From Sphaerulina vaccinii (lineage: Eukaryota; Ascomycota; Dothideomycetes; Mycosphaerellales; Mycosphaerellaceae), in assembly GCA_022570795.1 (NCBI GenBank), contig JAKUDP010000001.1, forward strand, positions 2,790,001-2,854,000: DNA of 64,000 nt. The letters are read 5' to 3'. Numbering within the stretch: the first letter of the stretch is position 1; the number at the start of each line of letters is the position of its first letter. Below, piece after piece: positions 23,129-33,200 of this stretch. A model generated the notes under the pieces. The model did not search any database. It saw only the letters and a list, made by a program, of their open reading frames with translations, and was not told where the DNA came from. Both the position numbers and the translations under genes were made by a program.

Positions 23129-25258
23129 TTACTCAGTCGGTGCAGCAGGATGACAGACTTCCATGCCTATCTCCTTCTCAGCCCCTCCTCCGCTGCTTCC
23201 AGGTTGCACCTTATCGCAGAGGCGAAGCCCAAACCTGAATCGACCTGATCTGCTGTTGTTGACAGGACAGATGGAAGATGGAAGGTTGGCTTGAAAAGAA
23301 CGAAACGCCCAAGATTCCATGCCGTCTTGTACGATAGGTGAAGAGGGTAAGTTCCCATGATAGAGCTCGTCGCCTTTGCAGCCACAGTTGCAGAGGAGGT
23401 CCGGTTGAGCTAGCGCTGCACCGATTTTGCAGCCACATCTGGAGCGGAGCGCTGCATCGACTTTGCGTGCACACTCCTTCAACAAAGGCGGCAGCTGACC
23501 CCTCTGCTTAGGAGACAGCTGCATGATGCAGTGAGCTAGGTCGCCCCAGAAATCTTCTCCGGTGTATGGTTCACTTGGCCACTGTACATCTGAGTCCAAC
23601 AACTCCTGCATAATCTCAAGGTTGTGCTGTTGGTCTCGAGAAACACCCTCTGGAATTACAGTAATGACATACAAGTCCTTGAGCTTGGCCCGCACTCGAA
23701 AGTCCTGGAGTTGTGCAAGCGGTGAGTTTAGCAGAGTACCGAAGTACCCTTGGTCATCGGAGGTGCAGTCGTTGTATGCCCACAGAAGTACATCAGCAAT
23801 CAGGCGCGAACGAACTGCATCACCTAGCTCCGGCTCATCGATTGTGCCGCTCCGGCTGCCCTTGCTGATATCTTGGATGACTCGCTGGCAGATCTCGACG
23901 ATTGCTTCTTCGCAATTCGAGATGTCGTGGATAACTTGGTCAGCATCTGCCTTGACCGCATCCACGACACACTGACACGCTTCGGAAGGGGTGGGAGGCA
24001 TGAACGGGGTGCCGTCCAGTTTCTGTCCCAGGAGCTTTTCTATCTGCTGAGCCCGAGTCGGAAACGTGGCGAGGAATCGTTTGAAGACGTGGTCGTGGCC
24101 GTCTGATGTGACATTGTCCAGCCAATCCTTAATCTGAAACAGCACAGGCGACTTGAGCCAGTTCAGCATGTAATCTTGTCGATTTAAGAAAAGCTGACGT
24201 GATGCAGGCTCCAATTCGTCCAGGCTTGGAAGATACAGTTGAACCTTTGGAGGGTACCATTCAGGCTTTCGAGTTCGGAAGATCTCGTCCACCTGTTTAC
24301 GCGCATGTATGGGTATCTGGTTTCTCAAGGAGGCCATGAAGTCGCTGTCTGGTGAAACAACTACTTCGCTCGGCACTTTGGCCTTACTCTTGGTAGGGAC
24401 GCCACTCGTGGACTTTGAGGCATCATCGCCCACAGCCTTCTTGCTGGGCTTCAGAACGCGGCCGGAGGTGGACACAGTGGGACAGTCGTCATCCAGTGGC
24501 ATCTCAGCATCGTCCATCTCAGTATCGGGCACCTCAGTGTCGGATTGTTGGTACGTCCATTCGGTCTTTCCCTCTTTCTCCTTTAGCGCTTTGTTCTGAA
24601 ATCTACCATCCCCTTTGCGGAGGTAATAGTAGACAAGACAGTCCTTGCAACTCCGCCCAGGTAGAAGTTCCGCGATGCTGCTGAGGATCCCTGATGGTTT
24701 CCAGGTACACTTCCGTCTTGCCTCGAATGACTTATGCTTAAAGTCATGATACTCTTTGCGATACTGTTGTAACGCGCGACTGAAGACGTACTGCTCCTGA
24801 AGAGTGAACAACGGATCTTGCTTTCCATCGTACTCAAATCTCGTCCTGGTCTCTTCGGGCTTGACCTTGCGCTGCGCTAATTCCACCTTGATCTTCGCCT
24901 GCAATGCCTCCAAGTCGCTGCTGCTAAGCATGTCCGGGACTTCTGCATATATGTCTTGGTTGGTCTTTGGATCAGTCGTCTCTGGTATTCCAGCCTCTTC
25001 GCAAATGGGCAGGTCGACGGTGAAGTCTACAGCCTCAGGCTCGGACGGCTCAGACATCCCACCCTCTTCGCAAACGGGCAGGTCGACTTCGAAGTCTTCA
25101 GCCTCACGATCGGACGGCTCTGACATCTTCTCGGGTTCCGTGTCTTGAACCTTGAGCTGGACGTCCTGTGAAGCTTCCTTTTCTTGGTCAAGCTTCTCGC
25201 ACTCCTGGCGCCACAGGTCATATGCCTGGGCGAATAGTTGATCGACCTCCATGATCAA
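23129..25258 (-). CDS. SANT-domain protein, probable chromatin factor
   Basis: A single-exon gene of 709 aa. Residues of about 149-214 read as a SANT/Myb-like domain: a Phe-rich first helix (PLFTLQEQYVFSRALQQY), then SIAELLPGRSCKDCLVYYY, the pattern seen in RCOR/MIER/SMRT-type co-repressor SANT domains, which bind histone tails or HDACs. The N-terminus is acidic and holds two adjacent 23-residue repeats (residues 45-67 and 68-90, each with SEP..EA.DF.VDLP.CEE). A linker rich in Asp, Ser and Lys follows the SANT domain. The C-terminal 400 residues are mostly helical, with two tight Cys groups near the end (RCGCKIG and CNCGC), possibly metal binding. I do not recognise the C-terminal part. The Met at 25252 is an alternative start. 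Confidence 0.78.
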   Translation of the reverse strand: MIMEVDQLFAQAYDLWRQECEKLDQEKEASQDVQLKVQDTEPEKMSEPSDREAEDFEVDLPVCEEGGMSEPSEPEAVDFTVDLPICEEAGIPETTDPKTNQDIYAEVPDMLSSSDLEALQAKIKVELAQRKVKPEETRTRFEYDGKQDPLFTLQEQYVFSRALQQYRKEYHDFKHKSFEARRKCTWKPSGILSSIAELLPGRSCKDCLVYYYLRKGDGRFQNKALKEKEGKTEWTYQQSDTEVPDTEMDDAEMPLDDDCPTVSTSGRVLKPSKKAVGDDASKSTSGVPTKSKAKVPSEVVVSPDSDFMASLRNQIPIHARKQVDEIFRTRKPEWYPPKVQLYLPSLDELEPASRQLFLNRQDYMLNWLKSPVLFQIKDWLDNVTSDGHDHVFKRFLATFPTRAQQIEKLLGQKLDGTPFMPPTPSEACQCVVDAVKADADQVIHDISNCEEAIVEICQRVIQDISKGSRSGTIDEPELGDAVRSRLIADVLLWAYNDCTSDDQGYFGTLLNSPLAQLQDFRVRAKLKDLYVITVIPEGVSRDQQHNLEIMQELLDSDVQWPSEPYTGEDFWGDLAHCIMQLSPKQRGQLPPLLKECARKVDAALRSRCGCKIGAALAQPDLLCNCGCKGDELYHGNLPSSPIVQDGMESWAFRSFQANLPSSICPVNNSRSGRFRFGLRLCDKVQPGSSGGGAEKEIGMEVCHPAAPTE
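24989..25126 (-). repeat. Tandem duplication, 2 x 69 bp, inside the SANT gene
   Basis: Two adjacent 69-nt units encode the 23-residue acidic repeats MSEPS..EA.DF.VDLP and so on. The copies are near identical around the stretch encoding VDLP.CEE. A third, decayed start of a unit (IPETTDP) follows. Being in frame and a multiple of three, it lengthens the protein without breaking it. Confidence 0.75.
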
Positions 25259-26207
25259 GAAGAGAAGGCAAGAAGACTTGCAAAGTAATAGCTTTGTAGT
25301 TGATGTTGATGTTTGCGATCTTCGTCGCTTGGTTGTTCGTGTGAAGGAGTGTAAGTGGTCGGTACGACTTGTTGATACAGTCGGAAAAATTGTTCAAGAA
25401 TATTGTTTAAACAAGTAAGGACATAGTGTTCAGGGCAGATGTTTGACACCGCCGCTGTCCACCAGGACCTGTCTTTCCAGGGAATTCTGTTCTGTACAAT
25501 GAGTATCCTCACGATATGTGTATTGATCGATCCTGAGTAGTCTCCGTCTGGCGGCGACGGTCCCGGAGGTGAGGAAGGTGAAGCTCCAAAGGAGTAGAGA
25601 GGAAGTCGCTAGAGAGAAACTAAATTAATCGGCGACAAGAGCGAGCTGACAGAGTTCTGCAGTCTGATTCATCGCTCGACCATGGTTCTAACTTGAGGCT
25701 TACCGCTGCAATATATTATTTTATTCTCAGATCATATCTCTTGCGCCCAAGTCCATTGCCGAGCGGCTGCTGTCAGGACATTTTTGAGGGGTCCCATGGC
25801 GAAGTTGGCAAAGGAGGTACTGCATTATCGACCACTCTGCGCAAGGCCTGATACCTCTCTATGCTGCCCATTATGATCTCCGACAAAAGAATCGAACAGG
25901 CATATTCATTCCAATGCTACATGTACTCTCGTCAGCCAATGACGTCCCCGCCGTAGTAAGAGAAGTCGGTAGCAATCGCGTGGTCCGCACGTGAACCAGA
26001 GGTGAGGTTGGTAGCAAGGACGTGACATGAGTTGAAGAGTGGAGCAAATGTAATGTGGTGGTGGTGGATGGATGACTCGAAGAGCTTGGCAGAAGAACAA
26101 CCACGTCGCCGCCTTGCCTTGCCGCGTCCAGCTTCACTTCGTCGACTTCACGGAGGACGCGACGCGACGCGATTGTCTTGCAACGATTTACCCCGCCATC
26201 GAACAGA
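25259..26207. promoter_or_regulatory. Divergent intergenic region
   Basis: 949 bp between the starts of the SANT gene (minus) and the NIF-domain gene (plus). Three tandem GACGC units occur at 26156-26170, about 40 nt before the NIF start codon. There is no convincing ORF. Confidence 0.45.
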
Positions 26208-28004
26208 ATGTCTGCTGCCAACGCGAGCCTCAGGTACATTACACCACCACCACCACCACCACCACCAAAAGACGACGACAAGGTCAATGCTAACAATCCT
26301 GCCGCGAAGATGCAGAGTCGCGCTGACGGCAAAGAAAATATTCCCGATGACCTGACAACCCACGCATCGCACTTTCCTCCATCGCACTTTCCTCCATCGC
26401 ACTTTCCTCCATCGCACTTTCCATCGCCACCCGCTTGCGACTACGATGATTATGCCCAAGAAGCCCGTCCAGGATGGACAACTGGCTGGGCAGCTGGAGA
26501 AGCTGTCCCTTTCACAGCAAACGGAAATAGCCAATACAACTACAAGTACAAGTACAACTACGGCGGAGGACAGCAGTACGGACATGCCTCAGACACCCTC
26601 AGCAGCTGGCCTCTCTGGCAGCAGCAACAGCAGCTCCCAGCCTTCGCACCGGTATGCTCTGCGGTCCCGTACCCAGCCTACAGCGGCGGCTACTACGGCC
26701 ACCAGAACTTGTATGCGCCCAATTATTGTCAGCCGACCCCGTTCGGATACTCATATTTCACAGCCGACTCGACGATCGCTCCAGCGAGCAGTCAGTTCAA
26801 CGCCAACGCCCAGGTCTTTGTGCCCCCGCAACAGGTGAAGTCAGTAGAGTTCAATACTCCGTGCAAGCTACAGCGCGTTAACAAGTCTTTCAGGGACATT
26901 TCCAGAAGCCCTCCTTCGAGCACTTTGAGACGTGAGAAGCCAAAGAGGCTCCCAGGCAACCAAAGGAAACAAAGAGCTGCAGCAAAGATAGCGCAACAGA
27001 ACGACTTCAGCACAGCCGAGCACTTGAATAGACTGGAGAGGCTATCAGCGGCCGTCGACCGATCGAATCTGGTACAAGAAAGAGCTGCTTCTCTTTACCG
27101 GCGCGGAGCTCAACCGTCCACCGAAGCTGAACCATCCGCGAACTTGGCCCCGAGCAAGCTGCACCAGAGCACTCTGCCAGCTTCGTTCCAACCTGGAAGG
27201 AAGTCGAAGAAGGGGAAGTCGGAGGCGGATCGCGCGGCGATCGTCCACCAGAAAGACCAACGCTTTGTCAATGCGCCGAGAGTACACATGATGGCGCGAC
27301 CTTTACCATCCTCGCTGTACATTCAGCTTGCCTCACAGGTACCACGGCTTGGACCAGCGCCTCGGCCCTTGCTCGTTATTCTCGATCTGAACGGTACTCT
27401 GCTCAAGCGCACCAAATACAGCGGCAGACACATCTTCACGCCACGACCTCATGTTCAGGAGTTCTTGACATACCTGTTTGCGAATCACAAAGTGATGATC
27501 TGGTCATCTGCACGACCAGAGAATGTAGCCACAATGTGCTCAGATCTGTTCACGCCGGAGCAATACAAGCAGCTTATTGCTGTTTGGGGACGCGATCGAC
27601 TAGGTCTGTCTCCAGAAGCTTACAATGCGAAGGTTCAGGTCTACAAACAACTTGCCTGGGTGTGGAACGACACGACTATCCAAGCCGCTAACCCAAACAA
27701 GGAGTACATGTGGACACAAGCAAATACGGTTCTTCTCGATGATAGCATCAACAAAGCTGCCAGCGAGCCTCACAATCTCATCGAGGTTGAGGAATTCAAT
27801 GGTTCAGAAGAGCAGCTCAAGTCGGATGAGTACTTGAGGGCGGTCATTGGATACATCCGAGACCTCAGCTACCAAGCTGATGTCAGCGCATACATCAGGA
27901 GTCAGCCGTTTCGTCATGAGCGTGGTGTTGAGTTTATCAGCACTAAGACTGAGCAAGGATCGAAGACGGTTCAGGGACAGAACTACATTCGGTTTGATGA
28001 TTAG
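26208..28004 (+). CDS. FCP1/NIF-type HAD-family protein, possible phosphatase
   Basis: A single-exon gene of 598 aa; I take the ATG at 26208 (MSAANASLRY), as the 10 codons before it begin with TTG. The C-terminal half (about 389-570) is an NLI-interacting-factor domain of the HAD superfamily, related to FCP1/SCP CTD phosphatases and Tim50. Motif I reads VILDLNGTLL (D393, but Asn395 where classic enzymes have Asp), motif II is VMIWSSARPENV, and the acidic motif is NTVLLDDSINKA. The N-terminal half is low complexity: eight prolines, four SHFPP repeats, a Tyr/Gly/Gln-rich prion-like stretch and a basic linker (RREKPKRLPGNQRKQR) that could serve as a nuclear signal. The DLNGT form appears typical of a fungal subgroup as I remember it, so it may be a weak or inactive phosphatase. 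Confidence 0.85.
   Translation: MSAANASLRYITPPPPPPPPKDDDKVNANNPAAKMQSRADGKENIPDDLTTHASHFPPSHFPPSHFPPSHFPSPPACDYDDYAQEARPGWTTGWAAGEAVPFTANGNSQYNYKYKYNYGGGQQYGHASDTLSSWPLWQQQQQLPAFAPVCSAVPYPAYSGGYYGHQNLYAPNYCQPTPFGYSYFTADSTIAPASSQFNANAQVFVPPQQVKSVEFNTPCKLQRVNKSFRDISRSPPSSTLRREKPKRLPGNQRKQRAAAKIAQQNDFSTAEHLNRLERLSAAVDRSNLVQERAASLYRRGAQPSTEAEPSANLAPSKLHQSTLPASFQPGRKSKKGKSEADRAAIVHQKDQRFVNAPRVHMMARPLPSSLYIQLASQVPRLGPAPRPLLVILDLNGTLLKRTKYSGRHIFTPRPHVQEFLTYLFANHKVMIWSSARPENVATMCSDLFTPEQYKQLIAVWGRDRLGLSPEAYNAKVQVYKQLAWVWNDTTIQAANPNKEYMWTQANTVLLDDSINKAASEPHNLIEVEEFNGSEEQLKSDEYLRAVIGYIRDLSYQADVSAYIRSQPFRHERGVEFISTKTEQGSKTVQGQNYIRFDD
26242..26267 (+). repeat. Trinucleotide (CAC/CCA) microsatellite coding poly-proline
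   Basis: About eight and a half ACC/CCA units in frame, encoding the Pro run just after ITP at the N-terminus of the NIF-domain protein. It is likely length-variable between strains. Confidence 0.85.
26365..26424 (+). repeat. 15-bp minisatellite, four copies, coding (SHFPP)n
   Basis: The unit CATCGCACTTTCCTC is repeated with almost no divergence, the last copy being incomplete. It is in frame and encodes SHFPP four times in the NIF-domain protein. The near identity suggests recent slippage expansion. Confidence 0.88.
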
Positions 28005-28622
28005 GTGGAACTTCATAAACGTGGTCGAGTCGGATGGCAGTGCCATGAAGGCAGGAGTCTGATGCTCCGATATGGCCGTGCAAGTGTACAGGCTTTGCTT
28101 GGTCAGCGAACGAGGGAATGAATGGTCGCTACAAATCGATGATGAGATGCAGAGATACCCCTAAACGAATGGAGAACACCTCAATGCGCGTATAATGCCC
28201 GCATCCAACTGGTTCCCACAACCGCGCGCAGCTGACATGATGTCCCCACGTTAGATTGTTGCAACTGGTCGCTCATGGCAATGTACTATCATGATATTTC
28301 AGCATTACGCTATCTCACTCTAACAGGATCAAAGCACCAATCTCCGCTTTGACTGTGGTTCTGTCACAGCAATCCATCGGAGCCCCCATGGGTATCATCT
28401 GTCGTAGTCTCTCGAGACTCTGGGTATCTCATTCCATCAAAAACGCCTCGCTAATTCAAAAAGTGCTGCTGCAGGTCTCCGACGTACCGTGCTCAAGATT
28501 GAGTCACTCGACCCAATGAAGGCGTCGACGATCATCTCCAAGAACCCGAAATCATTCCTTCGCGACCACATTGTCGCATCACATGCCGCAGAGATGTCGA
28601 ATGTCCAACAGAGGAGACAGCT
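28005..28622. other. Convergent intergenic region
   Basis: Lies between the stops of the NIF-domain gene and the lysozyme-like gene. No gene or repeat is seen. Confidence 0.5.
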
Positions 28623-29359
28623 CTAACCAGTCCATCCCATCAACCGATTCGCAATATCCGACGAGTAGCTCGGTGTAGCTCCCAAAACAGCACTGGTCAG
28701 ATCTCCGTTCGGCGGCATCGAGTTGAGACCAGAGTTATAGTACCTGGTAGCCTTGTAGTACTTGCTCACATCCTGCGCACCAGAGCGAGCGATCAGGTCA
28801 TATAGACCCATACCAGCCGAATTAGAAGCCACACCATCTCTGATCATCTGGGTAATCATCTCTCCCGTACAGTGTCCGGGTGCTGCATTTGCGCACGTCC
28901 CGTGGGTAAGGAGTCCATATGACTGCATCAGGCCTGGATTGGGGACTCCGTTGGCTGTGGTTGGAACTCGCACGCGACCGTTGGACTCTTGGATCATGCA
29001 GGCTAGGATGAATTCTGGTGCCACGCCGGTGGAGCCTGCGACTAAGGAGATGGCGTCACGGATGTCTTCGGTCTCTTGAGGAGAATTGTCTGTCTTGCTC
29101 ATGTAGACAGCGTAGTTGAGGTCCCACCTGGAATACAAGTCAGTCAGCGATCGCATCGAGTGGTACGAATAACAGTCACTTACAACTCCCGGAATGGCAG
29201 CCAATCTGACTGATCTGGCCAGCCTGCAGCGACAGTACCATCACCAGAATACAAGTGTTTTGGAGTCTGTGTCTTCTTCAAAGTGGAGTCGTCCGTCGTC
29301 GTGTTGATAGGGCTGCCTACTGCACTGCCTAGTAGGCTTGCAATGCAGAGAAGTGCCAT
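28623..29359 (-). CDS. Secreted lysozyme/SLT-like protein
   Basis: Two exons, 29359-29184 and 29127-28623, with a 56-nt intron (29128-29183), give 226 aa. The start sits in a perfect Kozak context (GCCACCATGG) and opens a signal peptide, MALLCIASLLGSAVGS. The mature protein carries a lysozyme-like (SLT/transglycosylase) pattern: a helix with the candidate catalytic Glu (ILACMIQESNGRV, E106), then NPGLMQSYG (about 122-130; GLMQ is the typical second motif of SLT enzymes), followed by a Cys pair (GTCANAAPGHC) and a repeated-Tyr region (YYKATRYYNSG). Enzymes of this fold cleave peptidoglycan or chitin-like glycans. In a fungus it could act on bacterial walls. An in-frame upstream mini-exon starting at the ATG near 29442 (MFPE) is possible but not needed. 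Confidence 0.8.
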
Positions 29360-30247
29360 GGTGGCCTTGAAAATCTTCGAAGTGGTCAGTACGGTTGTAA
29401 CATCGATGTATCTGGATGAGATGGCTCACTTCTGGGAACATCTTGATCGAAGCGCTTATCTCGATCGTGTCAAATGTACTCTTTGAGGGTTCGGGATCTA
29501 AATCCGATGTCGTAGTCTGCGAGATGTTGTTATACCTGAATGTATCGTGATAGCTGTGAAGGATGAAGCACTTAGGGACAGGAAGAATAGATACTTGCTT
29601 TTCACAAGACTTTGCAATAGCCAGCTATCCACTTAGGTAAGAAGAGCGCGGTATTCTGGTTGAGGTCCGTCTATGTGCCAGTGAGGAATAGAAGAAAGGT
29701 ACATGTGCTTGACGTGTATGGCTCGCTGACTGGAAAAGTTCGATTTGGCAGCCTAAGTTTTCTTATCTCTACTAAGTGCTCCCAGGACAACGCAGCGGTA
29801 GCGCCAGCTGTACTCTTCTCGCTCTGCCGTTGAGTTGTTGTAAGTTGGCTTTGATGATAGTTCGTGGTACCTTCGCAACGGAAAGGACGTAGGGAGTGGG
29901 TCATGCTGCTTGGCAAGGTCCCTAAGTTCTCTATGGTTTGTTGCGCTCTATGATGGATATCTATAGCTAATCAATACTTCTACATGCAACAAGAATGAGC
30001 TGTGAGCTGTGAAGCTTCTAGTATCAAACAGCTGCGCCAATGCTATGCATCTCTATCAACTCTTTTTTCTCCTCCATGTTGAGGTCGATTTCACGCTCGC
30101 CGAACTTGATCTCAAGCCTTTCGAGCGTCCTATTGAGGATGCCCAAGTCTTCATACGATCCCTCTTCCTCTGTCTCTCAGGCCCTATCGTAATAGCATCA
30201 TCATCGTCATCTATCGTGTCAGTCCGACCAACAGCGCCCGAGGACTC
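29360..30247. other. Intergenic region
   Basis: Lies upstream of the lysozyme-like gene and downstream of the GHKL giant gene, both on the minus strand. No convincing ORF, RNA or repeat is seen. Confidence 0.5.
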
Positions 30248-33200
30248 CTATCCCTGCTGCGCCAAGACCCTACCAGCCAACCAAACCATACGTCTAAAGT
30301 AATGCGCCGCAAAACTTTCCGTGTAGTAGCTATGGTTCGAGTCATGATTGCTGACCAGATTGTGCGCCAACTCATGACACAGAGTAATGTACCAGTAGGC
30401 CAGTGCTTCGACTTTGCCTTCCTGGCTCGCCATATCGGGCATGTGAAGTTGCATGAAGTACCGTAGGTTGCAGAAGATGCTCCCGTTAGTGTTGAAAGCA
30501 ATAGAAGCGCCCGACAGGTCGTGGAAGATGTGGATAGTCTGTGTAGAGACTTCGAAGATCTTGGCGACTTCGGAGAGGGTGAAGACGAAGAGTGCGATGG
30601 CTTCTCGATGAGTCTGCACAAAGGCGTTCTGGTCTTGGTGTGAGCGATCGAGGTAGAGCTTGATGCCGTTGCTGAGCTCTGCAACATATTGAAGATCGTG
30701 GCCGGGCCTACTGTCGCAGTAGGATGTAGTCTCTTTCACATTGTTGGTATCTGGCTTGTTGAACACGCTTGATGAGTTGTACTCGCGTGTTGACTTGATC
30801 GCTCTTTGCAAATTCTCATTAATGTCTTGAGGCGATGTAACGAGTTCGGTACCAGGTGTGACGCTGCGAGGTCCAGCCGGGTTGCGCTGCTCGTATGGCG
30901 GAGGTGCATCGTTCGAAAGAAAATTCTGCATTTGACTTGCGGCATGGTTCCCGGCATTCAGCCCCAGCGCCTTCTGAATGTTGCTGAATATCCCACTTGG
31001 TTTCTTCGCAACGCCAGAAGAGGCAGGGCGATCTGGTGAGTCGTTGAATGAGCCGGGCATCGATAGTGTCCTGTCTGGAGTCTCGGGTGGAGGAGCCTGC
31101 TGCTGCTGCTGTTGTGTCGCTACCGGGCTCCTAGCAGCTGGCGCTTGCTGTGGCATATGTCCTTGCTGCTGAGGCGTGCTCTGCGCGTCAGTCTCAGTAA
31201 GCCGTCTCTGCTCCTCGGCGCGCTTCTGTCTCTCGGACTCTGCGATCCTCGACTCAGCGGCCTTCTGTCGCAAGATCCGATCAACATTGTAGCCCTTGAC
31301 CTTTAGTCTGCGAAGATCGCTTTCCAGAATGGTCTCTAGTGCTAAGAAGTCTTGCTGCCTTGGTCTCTTGAGCAGCACAGGCATGACTGCGCGGCTCACC
31401 TCATACAGATCGTATCGAGCTGTTACGAAGAGAGTGGCATCCTTCTTTGTCTCACGATGCAGTGCAGCAGTCTTCTTCTCCGTGTGCTGTAAACCTCTGA
31501 AGCCCTTGAGTTTGCGAGTCACCTGCAGAAACTCTGTCACCTTGACTGTCATGCTCTGCTCGAGCCATTTAGCGTCGTGTCTAATGACTTCCGCAGGATG
31601 ATCATGCAAGAATAAGCGACAGCGCTCAACAAGCAGCTTCTGTAGATTGGCCCCAGGCGTCTGGTCACGGAGCAGAGCGCCCATACGCTGATCGGTTTCG
31701 ACGAGCTGGCTTAAGGACGGCGTGTCCAGAGAGTGGTATAATGCCTCCAAAAGCTCTTCTTGTGGAGCAGCGAGAAGGTTGCCATGAAACAGCCTGTAGA
31801 CAGTAATGTCGTCAACAATAACGATCTCTGCTGCTCTGGCAAGAGATATCTCCTTCACCATAGCCTCTTCATCATCAAGTTCACCCTTTTCGTCCGAGTA
31901 TGTCTCGCCAGAGCGGACGAGCTTCTCAGCGAGTAGACAAGACGAGCTCTTGAGGCCAGCCCATAATGCTTTGTCCTTCTTAAGACTGACTGCATTTTCT
32001 GCAAGCTTGCGAAGCAGGTTCGCGTACTTATCAGCACCAAGGGTCTCGAGAAGTCGGCCAGGCTGTCGCACCAGCATACCAGCAAGCTCAATACTGTTAG
32101 GCTCGTGCTTGGTGCCAATCCTTAGCAAGAAGGTATTGGCTTCGTGGCCGAAGTCGACAAAGTCGAAAATGTCGCCATACGTCTCGCCGCTGCCTAGATA
32201 GCAGCTGCGTGGCGCAATGAATCTTGTTTGTGTGGTCTTCTCGCGTCGTACGCGATCAGTCACGGGAACAATAGGCGCATTGCTCAGTCTCTCAGCCAGG
32301 TTGCCATTAGGTCCGACTTCCGCAAGTCTGCCCGCAAAGTAGCCGAATAGAATCTGCGCTTGGCCATTGTTGGCTGGAGGGCTCTTGATCAGTTTCTCGG
32401 CGCATTTGTCGATTGGCGGATCTATCGCTACACCGAAGAGCGCATGGTGTTGTAGCAGATCCTGACGCAATATGCGGAATCCGAGGATGGATGCTTTCGG
32501 GTTGGCGTACAGTTGAGATGGCTTGCCTACCGTGTGCGGCTTCTCACCTGCAAGTAATTCGACAGGTAAAAAGGCAGTCTGGATATCGGCGACAGGATGC
32601 TTCTGGTAGCCGAACTGGTATGCGTTGGCAATCCAGTAGTCGAGAGTATGCTTCTGTAAGTCTGAGCCGACTGGTGCCTTGGCCAGGATGTTCACAAGAT
32701 CGGGCACTGATGGGTTGGGTCGCAATCCAAGAGACCTGAGGAATCTACCCTCGGGTGTGTTGGCACGGTACTGCCCAGGCCACTGGAGCACTGGAAGTGC
32801 TAGACGCCGAATCTTGTCGTCCGGCTCGAACAAATCGGAAAGCCTGTACAATGAATTCTGGACGGTTTGATCGCCGCTCTGTACTTCTGCTGGGCACATT
32901 GGGGTCTGTTGAAGTCGCTTCATATCTTCTGCAGGGATATCATCTTTGACGGAGACGAGATACTTGATGAGCTCGACGTGACTCCATTTGCCTTCTTCTG
33001 TGGCGCCAGTCGCAGACTTGGCCATGAGCCTGTCGAAGACCACATTCAGCTCGACTGTCTTGCGTACGCCGAGGGCATTCAAGAACTTCTCTTTCACGCC
33101 TTGAAGTCCAGTGATGGTAGGCAGATCATCGAAAAGCCTGACGCTCGCGAAGTATGCTTGTGGAGGCTTGCGCATTCCGAGCTTGGTGGGTATGACAGTT

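Noticed and set aside
26446..26838. A 130-codon ORF in another frame over the N-terminus of the NIF-domain gene, with a partly protein-like sequence (GQLAGQLEKLSLSQQ).
   Set aside because: Codon third positions favour C in the main frame, which is continuous with the recognised domain. The other frame ends without a partner. A frameshift in this stretch is not fully excluded.
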